Shown: positions 7,352-14,381 of the stretch, piece after piece
How positions within the stretch are numbered: the stretch's first letter is position 1
Layout: the number at the start of each line of letters is the position of its first letter
Assembly (NCBI GenBank): GCA_937900565.1
Contig: CALCFG010000105.1
Coordinates: 1-16,087 of the forward strand
DNA from: an uncultured Erysipelotrichaceae bacterium
GTDB lineage: Bacteria; Bacillota_I; Bacilli_A; Erysipelotrichales; Erysipelotrichaceae
Direction of reading: 5' to 3'
DNA length: 16,087 bases
Translations under genes and position numbers: made by a program
Notes under the pieces: generated by a model
What the model was told of the DNA's origin: nothing
The model's input: the letters and a program-made list of their open reading frames with translations, nothing else
Databases searched by the model: none

Positions 7352-8050
7352 CCATGATGTCCTATTCGGCAAATGATTTGTTACATTCAATTTAACATTA
7401 TTAATTAAGATAACATTACTTAACAATTGTACTATTACTTCGATTATCCCTTCAACTTGTTATCCTCGACCACTCAATTTCACAGCTTACACCCATAACA
7501 CTGACCACAAACTGCTGGCAACTAACTTGCCTTACTAAGGTTTACTTTTGATTATCACCACTTGATGCCGATCAACGTATTTCCTTTTTTGCCATTTAAG
7601 TAATACCTATCCATTCTTATTGGGGCATGTGGCTTTACTACTAACATCTCAACCATCACTATATTTCAGTTGAATTCTAACACCCTGCATTTCACTATTT
7701 TTATTTTTCACCGATTTGATAATCGTGTGCATCCCAGCTTCGCTTTCTTTTTACTATTGGTTTAATTATTCATCTTTGGGCATTATCCTTCAATCTCAAT
7801 ATTCATATATCGGTTTAAATCAAATTACGCTTGTTTAAATAACCATTTTATGAAATTTCCTATTCAATAAGGTCATGTTTAACAGTGATACATAACTGCG
7901 TTTAAAGAATTCATAACTCAATACGTATCCACGTGTATAGTTAGCTAATCATTATTAATAACAGGAATTTCACCTAATCCGAGCAAATAGTCCTGCAAAA
8001 TTTCGCTTTTAATTTAACAAAATGTTAATGTTCAACGAAATTAAAGCTCA
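7327..8050 (-). ncRNA. Candidate large structured non-coding RNA, family not identified
   Basis: This minus-strand segment has no reading frame of 60 codons or more in any frame, yet it ends in a strong terminator and is dense in hairpins. Examples are 8047-8005 (10-bp stem with one bulge), 7995-7962 (CAGGA/TCCTG), 7943-7914 (TAACTATAC with GTAT+AGTTA), 7906-7878 (TTTAA+CAGT with ACTG+TTAAA), 7729-7709 (CAC+CGATT, loop ATCA, AATCG+GTG), 7606-7577 (GTATT/AATAC), 7575-7548 (TTGAT+CATC, loop AAGT, GGTG+ATCAA), 7531-7517 (GGCAA/TTGCC) and 7423-7405. Purine-rich single-stranded stretches join them. Size, G/A bias and genomic isolation resemble the giant RNA classes ROOL and GOLLD. I could not match a signature of either, nor of OLE, RNase P, tmRNA, 6S, SRP RNA or group I/II introns. 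The 5' end is uncertain: candidate promoters suggest about 780 or 990 nt. Confidence 0.6.
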
Positions 8051-8112
8051 ACTACCGGATGAATTATTTCAATTTTTTGATATTAACAATTTAGTTATTT
8101 AAACACTTACAC

Positions 8113-8140
8113 ATAATAAAATTAGGATTTAAAATGAAAA
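8113..8140 (-). promoter_or_regulatory. Candidate ncRNA promoter (proximal)
   Basis: TTTTCA (8140-8135) and TATTAT (8118-8113) are separated by 16 bp on the minus strand. A start near 8106 would give a transcript of about 780 nt ending at the terminator at 7327. The -35 box is weak. Confidence 0.25.
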
Positions 8141-8323
8141 ATAATTAGATACTTGAATTAATCAATTTTAATTTAACTTATCCATTGGTCTATACCTTAT
8201 AACTGTTTGACCAGTTCCTTTCGCACTTATAATATAACTTATATTTCTACAAAATTTTATTAAAATTAATTTCTTTTTGAAAACGTTTACATTTCGATAA
8301 TCTTCACGTAATTCATGCGATTG

Positions 8324-8352
8324 ATTATATCCGAAAATAAACCCCTTGTATA
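8324..8352 (-). promoter_or_regulatory. Candidate ncRNA promoter (distal)
   Basis: TATACA (8352-8347) and a perfect TATAAT (8329-8324) are separated by 17 bp on the minus strand. A start near 8317 would give a transcript of about 990 nt. The extra 5' part contains a possible pseudoknot-like element near 8215-8185: an AACTG/CAGTT hairpin with loop GTCAAA, plus a downstream GACC complementary to GGTC. Confidence 0.4.
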
Positions 8353-8434
8353 TCATTTTTCGACGATTAATTAACTGATTTTTACTGACGCCACTATACC
8401 GGTTTATACTCTTGTTAAATAGACACAGATGCGT
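8352..8434. other. Intergenic stretch with no recognised gene
   Basis: Between the reductase terminator and the distal candidate promoter nothing convincing is seen. A TTG-initiated frame of 97 codons crosses this area (8461 down to 8168), but it starts inside the terminator hairpin, lacks a ribosome site and shows no protein-like features, so it is not annotated as a gene. Confidence 0.5.
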
Positions 8435-8466
8435 TAAAAAAACCTTGCCACTAGTTGACAAGGTTT
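8435..8466 (-). terminator. Rho-independent terminator of the flavin reductase gene
   Basis: AAACCTTG (8440-8447) and CAAGGTTT (8459-8466) form an 8-bp stem with an 11-nt loop. On the minus strand the stem ends in a run of seven T (8442-8436). It lies just after the reductase stop codon at 8483. Confidence 0.87.
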
Positions 8467-8482
8467 CTAAAAATTCTAATAA

Positions 8483-10426
8483 CTATTGAGCTGCTTGAGT
8501 TAAGCAATCAGTTACTGCATCTAAAATACGATTTGAAGATAATGTAGCACCTGATACGATATCTACATTCACACTGTTTTGTTCAACAATTGTTGCTGGT
8601 AATTCATTTAACGCTGCATCTGAAATACCTGCGGTTTCATGTGCTTCAGGAATTTGAACATCACTGATTTTACCTTCAGTGATTGTTACTTCAACGCTCA
8701 TTGGTCCTTCTTGGCCATCAACTGTTGCACTGTAAGTACCATCTGTTAATTCAGTAGACATATCAAAACGTTCAACTGCTTCAGGTGCATCCACTGTAAA
8801 TAAGTCTGCATCTAAAATATTGCTTGCTTGTTTTACTGTATAATCTGTTGCTAATGTATCACTCATAACGCTACGCGCTGCAATGCGTCCAAAAGTGATT
8901 GGACCCATTACACCAGTACCACCACTAACAAATTTACCCCAAATACCACCAGTAACTTCGCCAGCTGCATATAAACCAGGGATTTGGTTACCAGCTTCAT
9001 CCATTACATGCGCAGTTGTATCAATCGTTACACCACCTAATGTCATAACAACTAATGCTTTTAAAGGAATCGCATAATAAGTATCACCTTCAATTTTATT
9101 AATAGCTACACTATATGCATTACCTACATTACTTGCATCATAACTACGTCCAAATTCATCGGTACCACCTTGTTCAACACTTTCATTGTATGCTTCAACA
9201 GTTGCAACTAAGTTTTCAGCTGGTACATTAATTTTTTCTGCTAATTCTTCTAATGAACTTGCTGATTGAACTAATTGTTTTGCTCTACCTTCTTCACCAA
9301 AATACAAATCAAACATAAATGCACCGTTATTAGCACGTAAATCTTCTAAAATTTTATCAGTATAGATATCATATTGAACAGCATTGGTTTGTTCTTCTAA
9401 TGCAACTTCACGCACATCAACTCTGCTTTCTTGTTCATTTACAAAACGTTTACCTTCTTGGTTAACACAGATACCACCCGCTTTCCAAGTGTAAGTAGAC
9501 CCGATAGTTCCACTACGTTCACCAGTTTGAACTCCCATTGGGAATGTAGGGATGTATGATAATTGATCTTCATTAACTAAAGCACCTACTGCTTGCATCA
9601 TACGGATACCTTCACCCATGCTTGTTGTACTTGATAAATATCCTGCGCCTTGAGCAGCATATTTTTCCATCAATTTAAAGTTACCAGAATATCCACCAGT
9701 CGCCATAATCACGCCTTTATTGGCAGTATATAACGTGTCGTTATTTGCTAATACACTTAATACTTGTCCTTGATCATTAGCAACCAATTGTGTAGCCGAT
9801 GTATTGAATTCTACAGTTACGTTATCCAATTTATCTAACATACCTTGCAATACTTCATGTGCTGCTGATTTATAATGTTGCGCATCATTCGCTTTTGGTT
9901 TATATGTACGTGCGATACTATACAATTGGTGTTCAGGTGCAAATACTGCTGCACAATCATTTTGCATAGAGAATTGATGATCTTTCAAACCATTAGTCAT
10001 TAACCATTCAAATGTTTCAGTATTTGATTCAACAAAAGCTTTGATTAATTCTTTGTCACCTAATTGACCACCATTATTGAAAATATCTTCCTCAAAAGAT
10101 TCAAATGTATCTTCAATTCCACATTCTTGTTGAATAGAAGTGTTGGCTGCACTCATAGAACCACTTGTTAAATTCAAGTTACCACCTGTTACACCACTTT
10201 TTTCTAAGATGATGACACTTTGTGCTCCTTCTTCTACTGCTGTAATCGCTGCTGATAATCCAGCTGCTCCAGCACCAACGATAACTACGTCGGCATTTTT
10301 TTCGTTTGAATAACTTACTGTGCTTTCTGTTGCACTTGGCGTAGTTTCGGTTGGTTTATTTGTTTGACAACCCGCTAAACTAATCACCATTGCCATTGCA
10401 CTTAAACTTGCAATAATTTTCTTCAT
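8483..10426 (-). CDS. Lipoprotein FAD/FMN-dependent reductase (fumarate/urocanate reductase superfamily, substrate unknown)
   Basis: The 647-aa protein starts with a lipoprotein signal peptide (lipobox LAGC, Cys20) and a Thr/Ser-rich linker. An FAD_binding_2-type flavoprotein domain follows: GAGAAG at 51-56, the ribose-binding acidic Glu75, and GEVTGG at 489-494. The C-terminal FMN-binding domain (about 560-645) carries Asp622-x-x-Ser-Gly-Ala-Thr628, the Dxx(s/t)gAT site where ApbE-type transferases attach FMN covalently. It is therefore likely an extracytoplasmic electron-accepting reductase. By recalled alignment to Shewanella Fcc3, the catalytic Arg402 is kept (Arg335), but His365, His504 and Arg544 correspond to Phe295, Met461 and Val500. 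Fumarate is thus an unlikely substrate. The ATG has an AAGGAGA site. The divergent AraC-type gene is the likely regulator. No ApbE or electron-donor gene lies nearby. Confidence 0.9.
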   Translation of the reverse strand: MKKIIASLSAMAMVISLAGCQTNKPTETTPSATESTVSYSNEKNADVVIVGAGAAGLSAAITAVEEGAQSVIILEKSGVTGGNLNLTSGSMSAANTSIQQECGIEDTFESFEEDIFNNGGQLGDKELIKAFVESNTETFEWLMTNGLKDHQFSMQNDCAAVFAPEHQLYSIARTYKPKANDAQHYKSAAHEVLQGMLDKLDNVTVEFNTSATQLVANDQGQVLSVLANNDTLYTANKGVIMATGGYSGNFKLMEKYAAQGAGYLSSTTSMGEGIRMMQAVGALVNEDQLSYIPTFPMGVQTGERSGTIGSTYTWKAGGICVNQEGKRFVNEQESRVDVREVALEEQTNAVQYDIYTDKILEDLRANNGAFMFDLYFGEEGRAKQLVQSASSLEELAEKINVPAENLVATVEAYNESVEQGGTDEFGRSYDASNVGNAYSVAINKIEGDTYYAIPLKALVVMTLGGVTIDTTAHVMDEAGNQIPGLYAAGEVTGGIWGKFVSGGTGVMGPITFGRIAARSVMSDTLATDYTVKQASNILDADLFTVDAPEAVERFDMSTELTDGTYSATVDGQEGPMSVEVTITEGKISDVQIPEAHETAGISDAALNELPATIVEQNSVNVDIVSGATLSSNRILDAVTDCLTQAAQ

Positions 10427-10551
10427 TTATTTTCTCCTTGTTACATTTAATTATTTTAAAAGTAAACATTGTATAAAAGAATACCCGTTTCGTGTTACTA
10501 TTTAATAAAATCACAACTAAGTGATGGAATAGGTCAGAAAATTCACAAGTT
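10427..10551. promoter_or_regulatory. Divergent regulatory region between flavin reductase and AraC-type gene
   Basis: The 125-bp gap must hold both promoters. Toward the reductase, a -10-like TACAAT lies in the TTTTATACAATG stretch near 10468-10480, but no TTGACA-like -35 is found at the correct distance. That pattern is expected of an activator-dependent promoter. Toward the regulator, AT-rich -10-like boxes occur near 10500-10510 without a clear -35. No unambiguous AraC operator repeat was identified. Confidence 0.4.
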
Positions 10552-11433
10552 ATGGACTTTATAAAAATCAAAAACGTTTTACCAAAAGACTCACTTTCTG
10601 CATATTTACAACAATTACAATTGCAATTACTTTCTTATGGTTATTTGGATTATCCCAAAGCCTTTGACCAAAAAGATAATATCTTAGCTAACTATAAAAT
10701 CGTAATTATAGATAAGGGCGAAGTGAATGTAACGATTCAACGTTACCATTACACCATCAAGCAAGGTGACGCTATTTTATTACCACCTTTTATTTATTAT
10801 TCGTTATCTGCAAACAAACCTACAGCACACTATTATATTTATTTTGATACACTCAACATACAACAAACCGTTTTATTGGCTGCACTGTTTCCCAAACGTT
10901 GTTTTGTTGCGAATCAACTCATAGATCAACCATTACAACAATGGCTATCAACAACTCATCATTTAATTGAATCCACTAGTCTTGGTAAAAACCAACTAGC
11001 ATTAAACTTAACCTTTAACATACTTACCTTAATGGCAAGTAAAACAAAAAGTGAAGATCCTTATCATTTATCTTCATATACACATTCCATAACCCAAACA
11101 ATCAACCAAGCATTATCCATCATCGAAGCAAACATTCATCAATCTTTATATGTTAATGATATTGCTCAATCGATTGGTGTATCCACTTCTTATTTAAACC
11201 ATTGCTTCCATAAAGTATTCCATATTCCAACCAAGCAATTTATAATGGCCTATCGCTTCCATGAGATCACGCTCACCCTTACGCAAACGGACACGCCAAT
11301 ATCCACCATTGCTTATGATTTTGGATTCTCTTCAGTATACGCATTTAGCAATGCATTTAAAAAACTTCATAATGTATCCCCAAGTGAATATCGTAAAATC
11401 TATCAAACAAGCACAGCATCAAATAATAAATAA
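10552..11433 (+). CDS. AraC-family transcriptional regulator
   Basis: The 293-aa protein has an N-terminal cupin-like sensor domain: about residues 45-100, with KIVIIDKGEVNV, a GDAILLPPF turn and alternating beta strands. The C-terminal AraC DNA-binding domain has a first helix-turn-helix at about 200-221 (VNDIAQSIGVSTSYLNHCF) and a second at about 248-271 (ISTIAYDFGFSSVYAFSNAF), ending in the typical VSPSEYRK. Family members usually activate an adjacent catabolic or transport gene in response to a small molecule. Here it diverges from the flavin reductase, which is the likely target. The ATG at 10552 has no clear ribosome site; an AGG lies about 19 nt upstream. It converges on the fucO-like gene. 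Confidence 0.92.
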   Translation: MDFIKIKNVLPKDSLSAYLQQLQLQLLSYGYLDYPKAFDQKDNILANYKIVIIDKGEVNVTIQRYHYTIKQGDAILLPPFIYYSLSANKPTAHYYIYFDTLNIQQTVLLAALFPKRCFVANQLIDQPLQQWLSTTHHLIESTSLGKNQLALNLTFNILTLMASKTKSEDPYHLSSYTHSITQTINQALSIIEANIHQSLYVNDIAQSIGVSTSYLNHCFHKVFHIPTKQFIMAYRFHEITLTLTQTDTPISTIAYDFGFSSVYAFSNAFKKLHNVSPSEYRKIYQTSTASNNK

Positions 11434-11554
11434 CGAGCAAACGTAGTACATCCGCACAATTGCATTCAGCTTTCGTTAGTAAAATTCACTTTATACCCTT
11501 TTTAACATGAAAAATCACTTACTAATAATATCGATTTGTTTGATCCTAAGACAA

Positions 11555-11585
11555 CAAAAAACCAACGATTTCTCGCTGGCTTTTA
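11555..11585. terminator. Bidirectional terminator between araC-type gene and fucO
   Basis: CCAACGA (11562-11568) and TCGCTGG (11573-11579) form a 7-bp stem with one G-T pair and a 4-nt loop. On the minus strand it is followed by six T (11561-11556), giving a strong terminator for fucO. On the plus strand it is followed by CTTTTAATT, so it may also stop transcription from the AraC-type gene. Confidence 0.8.
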
Positions 11586-11606
11586 ATTGAGATAAATTTG
11601 CAGTAA

Positions 11607-12755
11607 TTACATTAATTTTTGGAATAATGTTTTAATATCCGCAACACTTGTTTCTTTAGGGTTACCCGGACGACACGCATCTGCATATGCGCTTTCGCTC
11701 AAGAAGTCTAAATCTTCCGCTTTAACAATGTCTTTTAAATCTGCTGGAATGCCAACATCACTGCTAAGTTTTTTCACTGCATCACAAGCAGCTTTACGGT
11801 ACTGTTCTTGACTCATGTTATCAACACCTTCAACACCCATCGCACGCGCAATTTCGCGGTATTTTTCACCAGTTGCTTCCGCATTATATTCCATAACTGT
11901 TGGTAATAGGATAGCATTGGCAACACCGTGTGGTGTGTCATATAAAGCGCCTAATGTATGAGCCATAGAGTGAACGATACCTAATCCTACATTAGAAAAT
12001 CCCATACCAGCAATATATTGACCCAATGCCATATCTTCAATTGCCCAATCTTCTTTGGCTACGGCTGCTCTTAAACTACGTGAAATAATTTCGATAGCTT
12101 TTAAATGGAACATATCGCTCATTTCCCAAGCACCTGCAGTAATGTAACCTTCAATAGCATGGGTTAATGCATCCATACCCGTAGCTGCTGCTAAACCTTT
12201 AGGCATACTTGCCATCATATCTGGATCAACTACCGCAACCACTGGAATATCATGAACATCGACACAAACCATCTTACGATGTTTATTTTCATCAGTAATT
12301 ACATAGTTAATCGTTACTTCAGCTGCAGTACCTGCTGTTGTCGGCACAGCAAATGTAGTCACTGCTTTATGCTTTGTTGGTGCAACACCTTCCAAAGAAA
12401 CGACATCTTCAAATTCTGGGTTTGTTGCAATGATACCAATTGCTTTTGCAGTATCCATACTGCTTCCCCCGCCAATTGCAATGATGTAATCTGCTCCACT
12501 ATCTTTGAATGCTTTCACACCTGTTTGGACATTAGCTATAGTTGGATTTGGTTTAATTTCACTATAGATAGTGTAAGGCATGCCTGCTTCATCCAATAAT
12601 GAAGTCACTTTACTTGTCACATTAAATTTAATTAAATCTGGATCTGAGCAAACAAACGCTTTGTTTAAACCGCGTGTCTTCACTTCATTAATGATTTCTT
12701 TGATAGCACCTTTTCCATGATAACTTGTTTCATTTAATACAATACGATTAGCCAT
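11607..12755 (-). CDS. fucO: Lactaldehyde reductase (iron-dependent alcohol dehydrogenase, FucO type)
   Basis: This cytosolic group III alcohol dehydrogenase probably reduces lactaldehyde to 1,2-propanediol with NADH, regenerating NAD+ during fucose or rhamnose fermentation. The 382-aa sequence matches E. coli FucO closely along its length, including an N-terminal ANRxxLNET, AIGGGS (93-98), PTTAGTAAEVTINYVITD (138-155), AATGxDALTHAIEGYIT and GMGFSNVGLG segments. Metal ligands Asp195, His199, His262 and His276 are all present. The ATG has an AGGAGG site. It is monocistronic: a TetR-type gene and its terminator lie immediately upstream, and no fucose or rhamnose pathway genes are in the window. 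1,3-propanediol or another short-chain alcohol could be the natural product. Confidence 0.9.
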   Translation of the reverse strand: MANRIVLNETSYHGKGAIKEIINEVKTRGLNKAFVCSDPDLIKFNVTSKVTSLLDEAGMPYTIYSEIKPNPTIANVQTGVKAFKDSGADYIIAIGGGSSMDTAKAIGIIATNPEFEDVVSLEGVAPTKHKAVTTFAVPTTAGTAAEVTINYVITDENKHRKMVCVDVHDIPVVAVVDPDMMASMPKGLAAATGMDALTHAIEGYITAGAWEMSDMFHLKAIEIISRSLRAAVAKEDWAIEDMALGQYIAGMGFSNVGLGIVHSMAHTLGALYDTPHGVANAILLPTVMEYNAEATGEKYREIARAMGVEGVDNMSQEQYRKAACDAVKKLSSDVGIPADLKDIVKAEDLDFLSESAYADACRPGNPKETSVADIKTLFQKLM

Positions 12756-12802
12756 AATATCCTCCTAATTGACTATGCCAAAAGTTTAACAAAGTTCACT
12801 GT

Positions 12803-12834
12803 TCACAATCGTTACAGAAATCACAATTTGTAAC
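12803..12834. promoter_or_regulatory. Operator-like repeats upstream of fucO
   Basis: A perfect inverted repeat, GTTACA (12811-12816) and TGTAAC (12829-12834), encloses 12 bp. Overlapping it, TCACAAT is directly repeated at 12803-12809 and 12821-12827, an 18-bp period. The site sits between the tetR-type terminator and the fucO ribosome site, where no consensus promoter is evident. It is a good candidate for the binding site of the neighbouring TetR-type protein or another redox or carbon regulator. Confidence 0.5.
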
Positions 12835-12835
12835 A

Positions 12836-12864
12836 AACAAAAAGCCATCATATTAAATGGCTTT
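12836..12864 (-). terminator. Terminator overlapping the end of the tetR-type gene
   Basis: AAGCCAT (12842-12848) and ATGGCTT (12857-12863) form a 7-bp stem with an 8-nt loop. On the minus strand it runs into TTTTTGTTTG. The stem contains the last codons and stop codon of the regulator gene, so termination is built into the coding end. It separates that gene from fucO. Confidence 0.75.
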
Positions 12865-13402
12865 GCTTAAAATAGTCACTTAACCCAATGGGCATGGCTT
12901 GAATTAAATTATCCACCATATCCAACACGGATTCTTGGCATCCATTAATTAGCCATTGCACCGTCATAAAGACACTCCCTTGACAATACATTTGCAATAT
13001 AAAATCAATATTGGATGGTAATAATTGATTGGTTGTTTGTGTTAATTTATTTTTATAAAAAGAATAAATTAACTCATAATCATGATCTTTTAAATTATTT
13101 TGTTCACCATATTTAAACGCTTGAGTAAAAAACAATCTTTCTTCTTTAATGTAGGTTAATTTTTTTACCAATGCTTCATGCAACGTACTACCTTGCCCCA
13201 TATGTTTAAAACTATTATTCAAAATAACCCCAAAATACCAATTCAATAAATCATATTTATCTTTAAAATGGCGATAAAACGTCTGTCGTGACACACCACT
13301 TTGCTCACAAATATCCCCTACCCTTACCTTTTCAAATTCATTGATTTTCATGCTGCGCTTTAATCCTTCGGCCAACATTAAGTTAATTTCTTGTCTATCC
13401 AT
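12848..13402 (-). CDS. TetR/AcrR-family regulator, DhaS-like
   Basis: The 184-aa protein has an N-terminal TetR helix-turn-helix (about 26-47: VRVGDICEQSGVSRQTFYRHF) followed by KDKYDLLNWYF, a pattern typical of the DhaS-like subgroup with a TetR_C_8-type C-terminal domain. DhaS-type proteins control dihydroxyacetone metabolism. Here the downstream partner is a fucO-like alcohol dehydrogenase on the same strand, whose upstream repeats are a plausible operator. I chose the ATG at 13402 because homology begins with MDRQEIN. The open frame continues upstream to 13528, but that part runs across the divergent promoter and reads as non-protein sequence. There is no ribosome site. A TAAAAT -10 lies 7 nt before the ATG, suggesting a leaderless mRNA. 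Confidence 0.88.
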   Translation of the reverse strand: MDRQEINLMLAEGLKRSMKINEFEKVRVGDICEQSGVSRQTFYRHFKDKYDLLNWYFGVILNNSFKHMGQGSTLHEALVKKLTYIKEERLFFTQAFKYGEQNNLKDHDYELIYSFYKNKLTQTTNQLLPSNIDFILQMYCQGSVFMTVQWLINGCQESVLDMVDNLIQAMPIGLSDYFKQSHLI

Positions 13403-13409
13403 AATTTTA

Positions 13410-13438
13410 ATTTTACATGAATCCCTGAGTCTGTTCAA
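13410..13438 (-). promoter_or_regulatory. Promoter of the tetR-type gene (leaderless configuration)
   Basis: TTGAAC (13438-13433) and TAAAAT (13415-13410) are separated by 17 bp. The -10 box ends 7 nt before the ATG at 13402, placing the start of transcription at or next to the first base of the gene. Confidence 0.6.
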
Positions 13439-13464
13439 ACACGCAACGGTTTTTACTTTATAAT
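13436..13464 (+). promoter_or_regulatory. Promoter of the GH25 gene (leaderless configuration)
   Basis: A perfect TATAAT (13459-13464) ends exactly 6 nt before the ATG at 13471, so the expected +1 is the A of the start codon. At 17 bp spacing the -35 is a weak CAAACA (13436-13441), which overlaps the -35 of the divergent promoter on the other strand. Confidence 0.6.
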
Positions 13465-13470
13465 AGATGC

Positions 13471-14331
13471 ATGAGTCAAAGAAGAAAAAAAGCTGTAAGA
13501 CGTCGGCGTAAATACCGTTTAAAACCACAAGCTAGGTTTGCTTTAATCGGTTTGGTATTATTGATTGGATGTATCATGATCATTGGTAGCATCATTCAAT
13601 TAGTTGGCAATCGCCATAATTATGATATTACTTTAAAAGATGCCGTGGAAATTCTACCGATTTCTTTTTTAGATATATCAAAATTGCAGGGAGAAGAAAT
13701 GAAATCTTATGAAGATGATTTATATACTTCTACTTTAGGTGTTGATGTATCCATGCATCAAAAAAGTATTAACTGGGAAAAAGTTAAAGAAAGTGGAATA
13801 ACATTTGCTTATATTCGTTGTGGTTATCGCGGCTATCAAGGCGGAGTGTTGCATGAAGATCCAACGTTTAAAGAAAATATTAGCGGTGCTAAAGCGGCCG
13901 GATTAAAAGTTGGTGTCTATTTCTTCTCTCAAGCGACAACAGTGGAAGAAGCAATCGATGAAGCGTATTTTACACAAAAGCTCATTAAAGATTACGCATT
14001 GGACCTTCCCGTTGTCTATGACTTGGAAGACATTGATTATGATGTATCACGTATTCAAAAAACAAGCAATGAGCAACGCACCAATCATGCCTTAGCTTTT
14101 TGTGCCAAGATGGAAGAATTTGGTTATCAACCTATGATATATGCCAACATTTATTGGTTAAACAGCATTTATGATATCAATCGCATTATGAATTATCCAC
14201 TTTGGATTGCCGATTATGATAATATTCCAAGTTTTGAATATGAATTTAAGATTTGGCAATACAGTGAGACAGCCTCGATCAATGGAATTGAAGAACCTGT
14301 CGACCTTAACTTAATGTTAATTAAAAAATAA
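13471..14331 (+). CDS. Membrane-anchored GH25 lysozyme (N-acetylmuramidase)
   Basis: The 286-aa protein has a strongly basic cytoplasmic N-terminus (residues 2-19), one transmembrane or signal-anchor helix (about 22-46), a short linker, and a GH25 domain from about 87 to the end. GH25 enzymes cleave the beta-1,4 bond between MurNAc and GlcNAc in peptidoglycan. Conserved acidic residues are present: Asp92 in LGVDVSMHQ, Asp184 and Glu186 in VVYDLED (the DxE pair with the general acid), and Asp278 near the C-terminus. The family's WQYS is at 262-265. There is no cell-wall-binding repeat or holin nearby, so a housekeeping wall-remodelling role is more likely than a phage endolysin. No ribosome site is present, and the promoter position implies a leaderless transcript. 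Confidence 0.93.
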   Translation: MSQRRKKAVRRRRKYRLKPQARFALIGLVLLIGCIMIIGSIIQLVGNRHNYDITLKDAVEILPISFLDISKLQGEEMKSYEDDLYTSTLGVDVSMHQKSINWEKVKESGITFAYIRCGYRGYQGGVLHEDPTFKENISGAKAAGLKVGVYFFSQATTVEEAIDEAYFTQKLIKDYALDLPVVYDLEDIDYDVSRIQKTSNEQRTNHALAFCAKMEEFGYQPMIYANIYWLNSIYDINRIMNYPLWIADYDNIPSFEYEFKIWQYSETASINGIEEPVDLNLMLIKK

Positions 14332-14332
14332 G

Positions 14333-14374
14333 AAAAAATGACACTTATGATACATCCGATAGGTGTCATTTTTT
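14333..14374. terminator. Bidirectional terminator between GH25 and histidine kinase genes
   Basis: AAAAAATGACAC (14333-14344) pairs perfectly with GTGTCATTTTTT (14363-14374). The stem extends inward through TTAT/ATAG with one G-T pair, leaving a 10-nt loop. A-tract and T-tract flanks make it functional in both directions. It serves both convergent genes. Confidence 0.9.
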
Positions 14375-14381
14375 CTCTATA

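Noticed and set aside
7970..7980. AGGTGAAATTCCT element resembling part of a cobalamin riboswitch
   Set aside because: Only the short hairpin matches; no B12-box-like sequence follows, and no B12-related gene is downstream.
7353..8050. Group II intron, CRISPR array or degraded pseudogene as explanations for the gene-free interval
   Set aside because: No domain V-like hairpin or intron-encoded protein was seen, there are no regularly spaced repeats, and no residual coding similarity was found in any frame.
8168..8461. 97-codon minus-strand reading frame between the reductase terminator and the ncRNA
   Set aside because: It starts at a TTG inside the reductase terminator hairpin, has no ribosome site and no recognisable protein features, and overlaps a candidate promoter of the ncRNA. 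It is most likely a chance frame.
12252..12599. 115-codon plus-strand frame opposite fucO
   Set aside because: The product is rich in Cys, Ser and Asn, as expected from antisense reading of a conserved enzyme, and there is no start signal.
13403..13528. N-terminal extension of the tetR-type gene (to 226 aa)
   Set aside because: The extra residues run across the divergent promoter and into the GH25 gene on the opposite strand. TetR homology begins at the internal Met at 13402.
13471..14331. GH25 gene as a phage endolysin
   Set aside because: No holin, tail or other phage gene is nearby, and the protein has an N-terminal membrane anchor with no cell-wall-binding repeats, which suits a housekeeping wall hydrolase.
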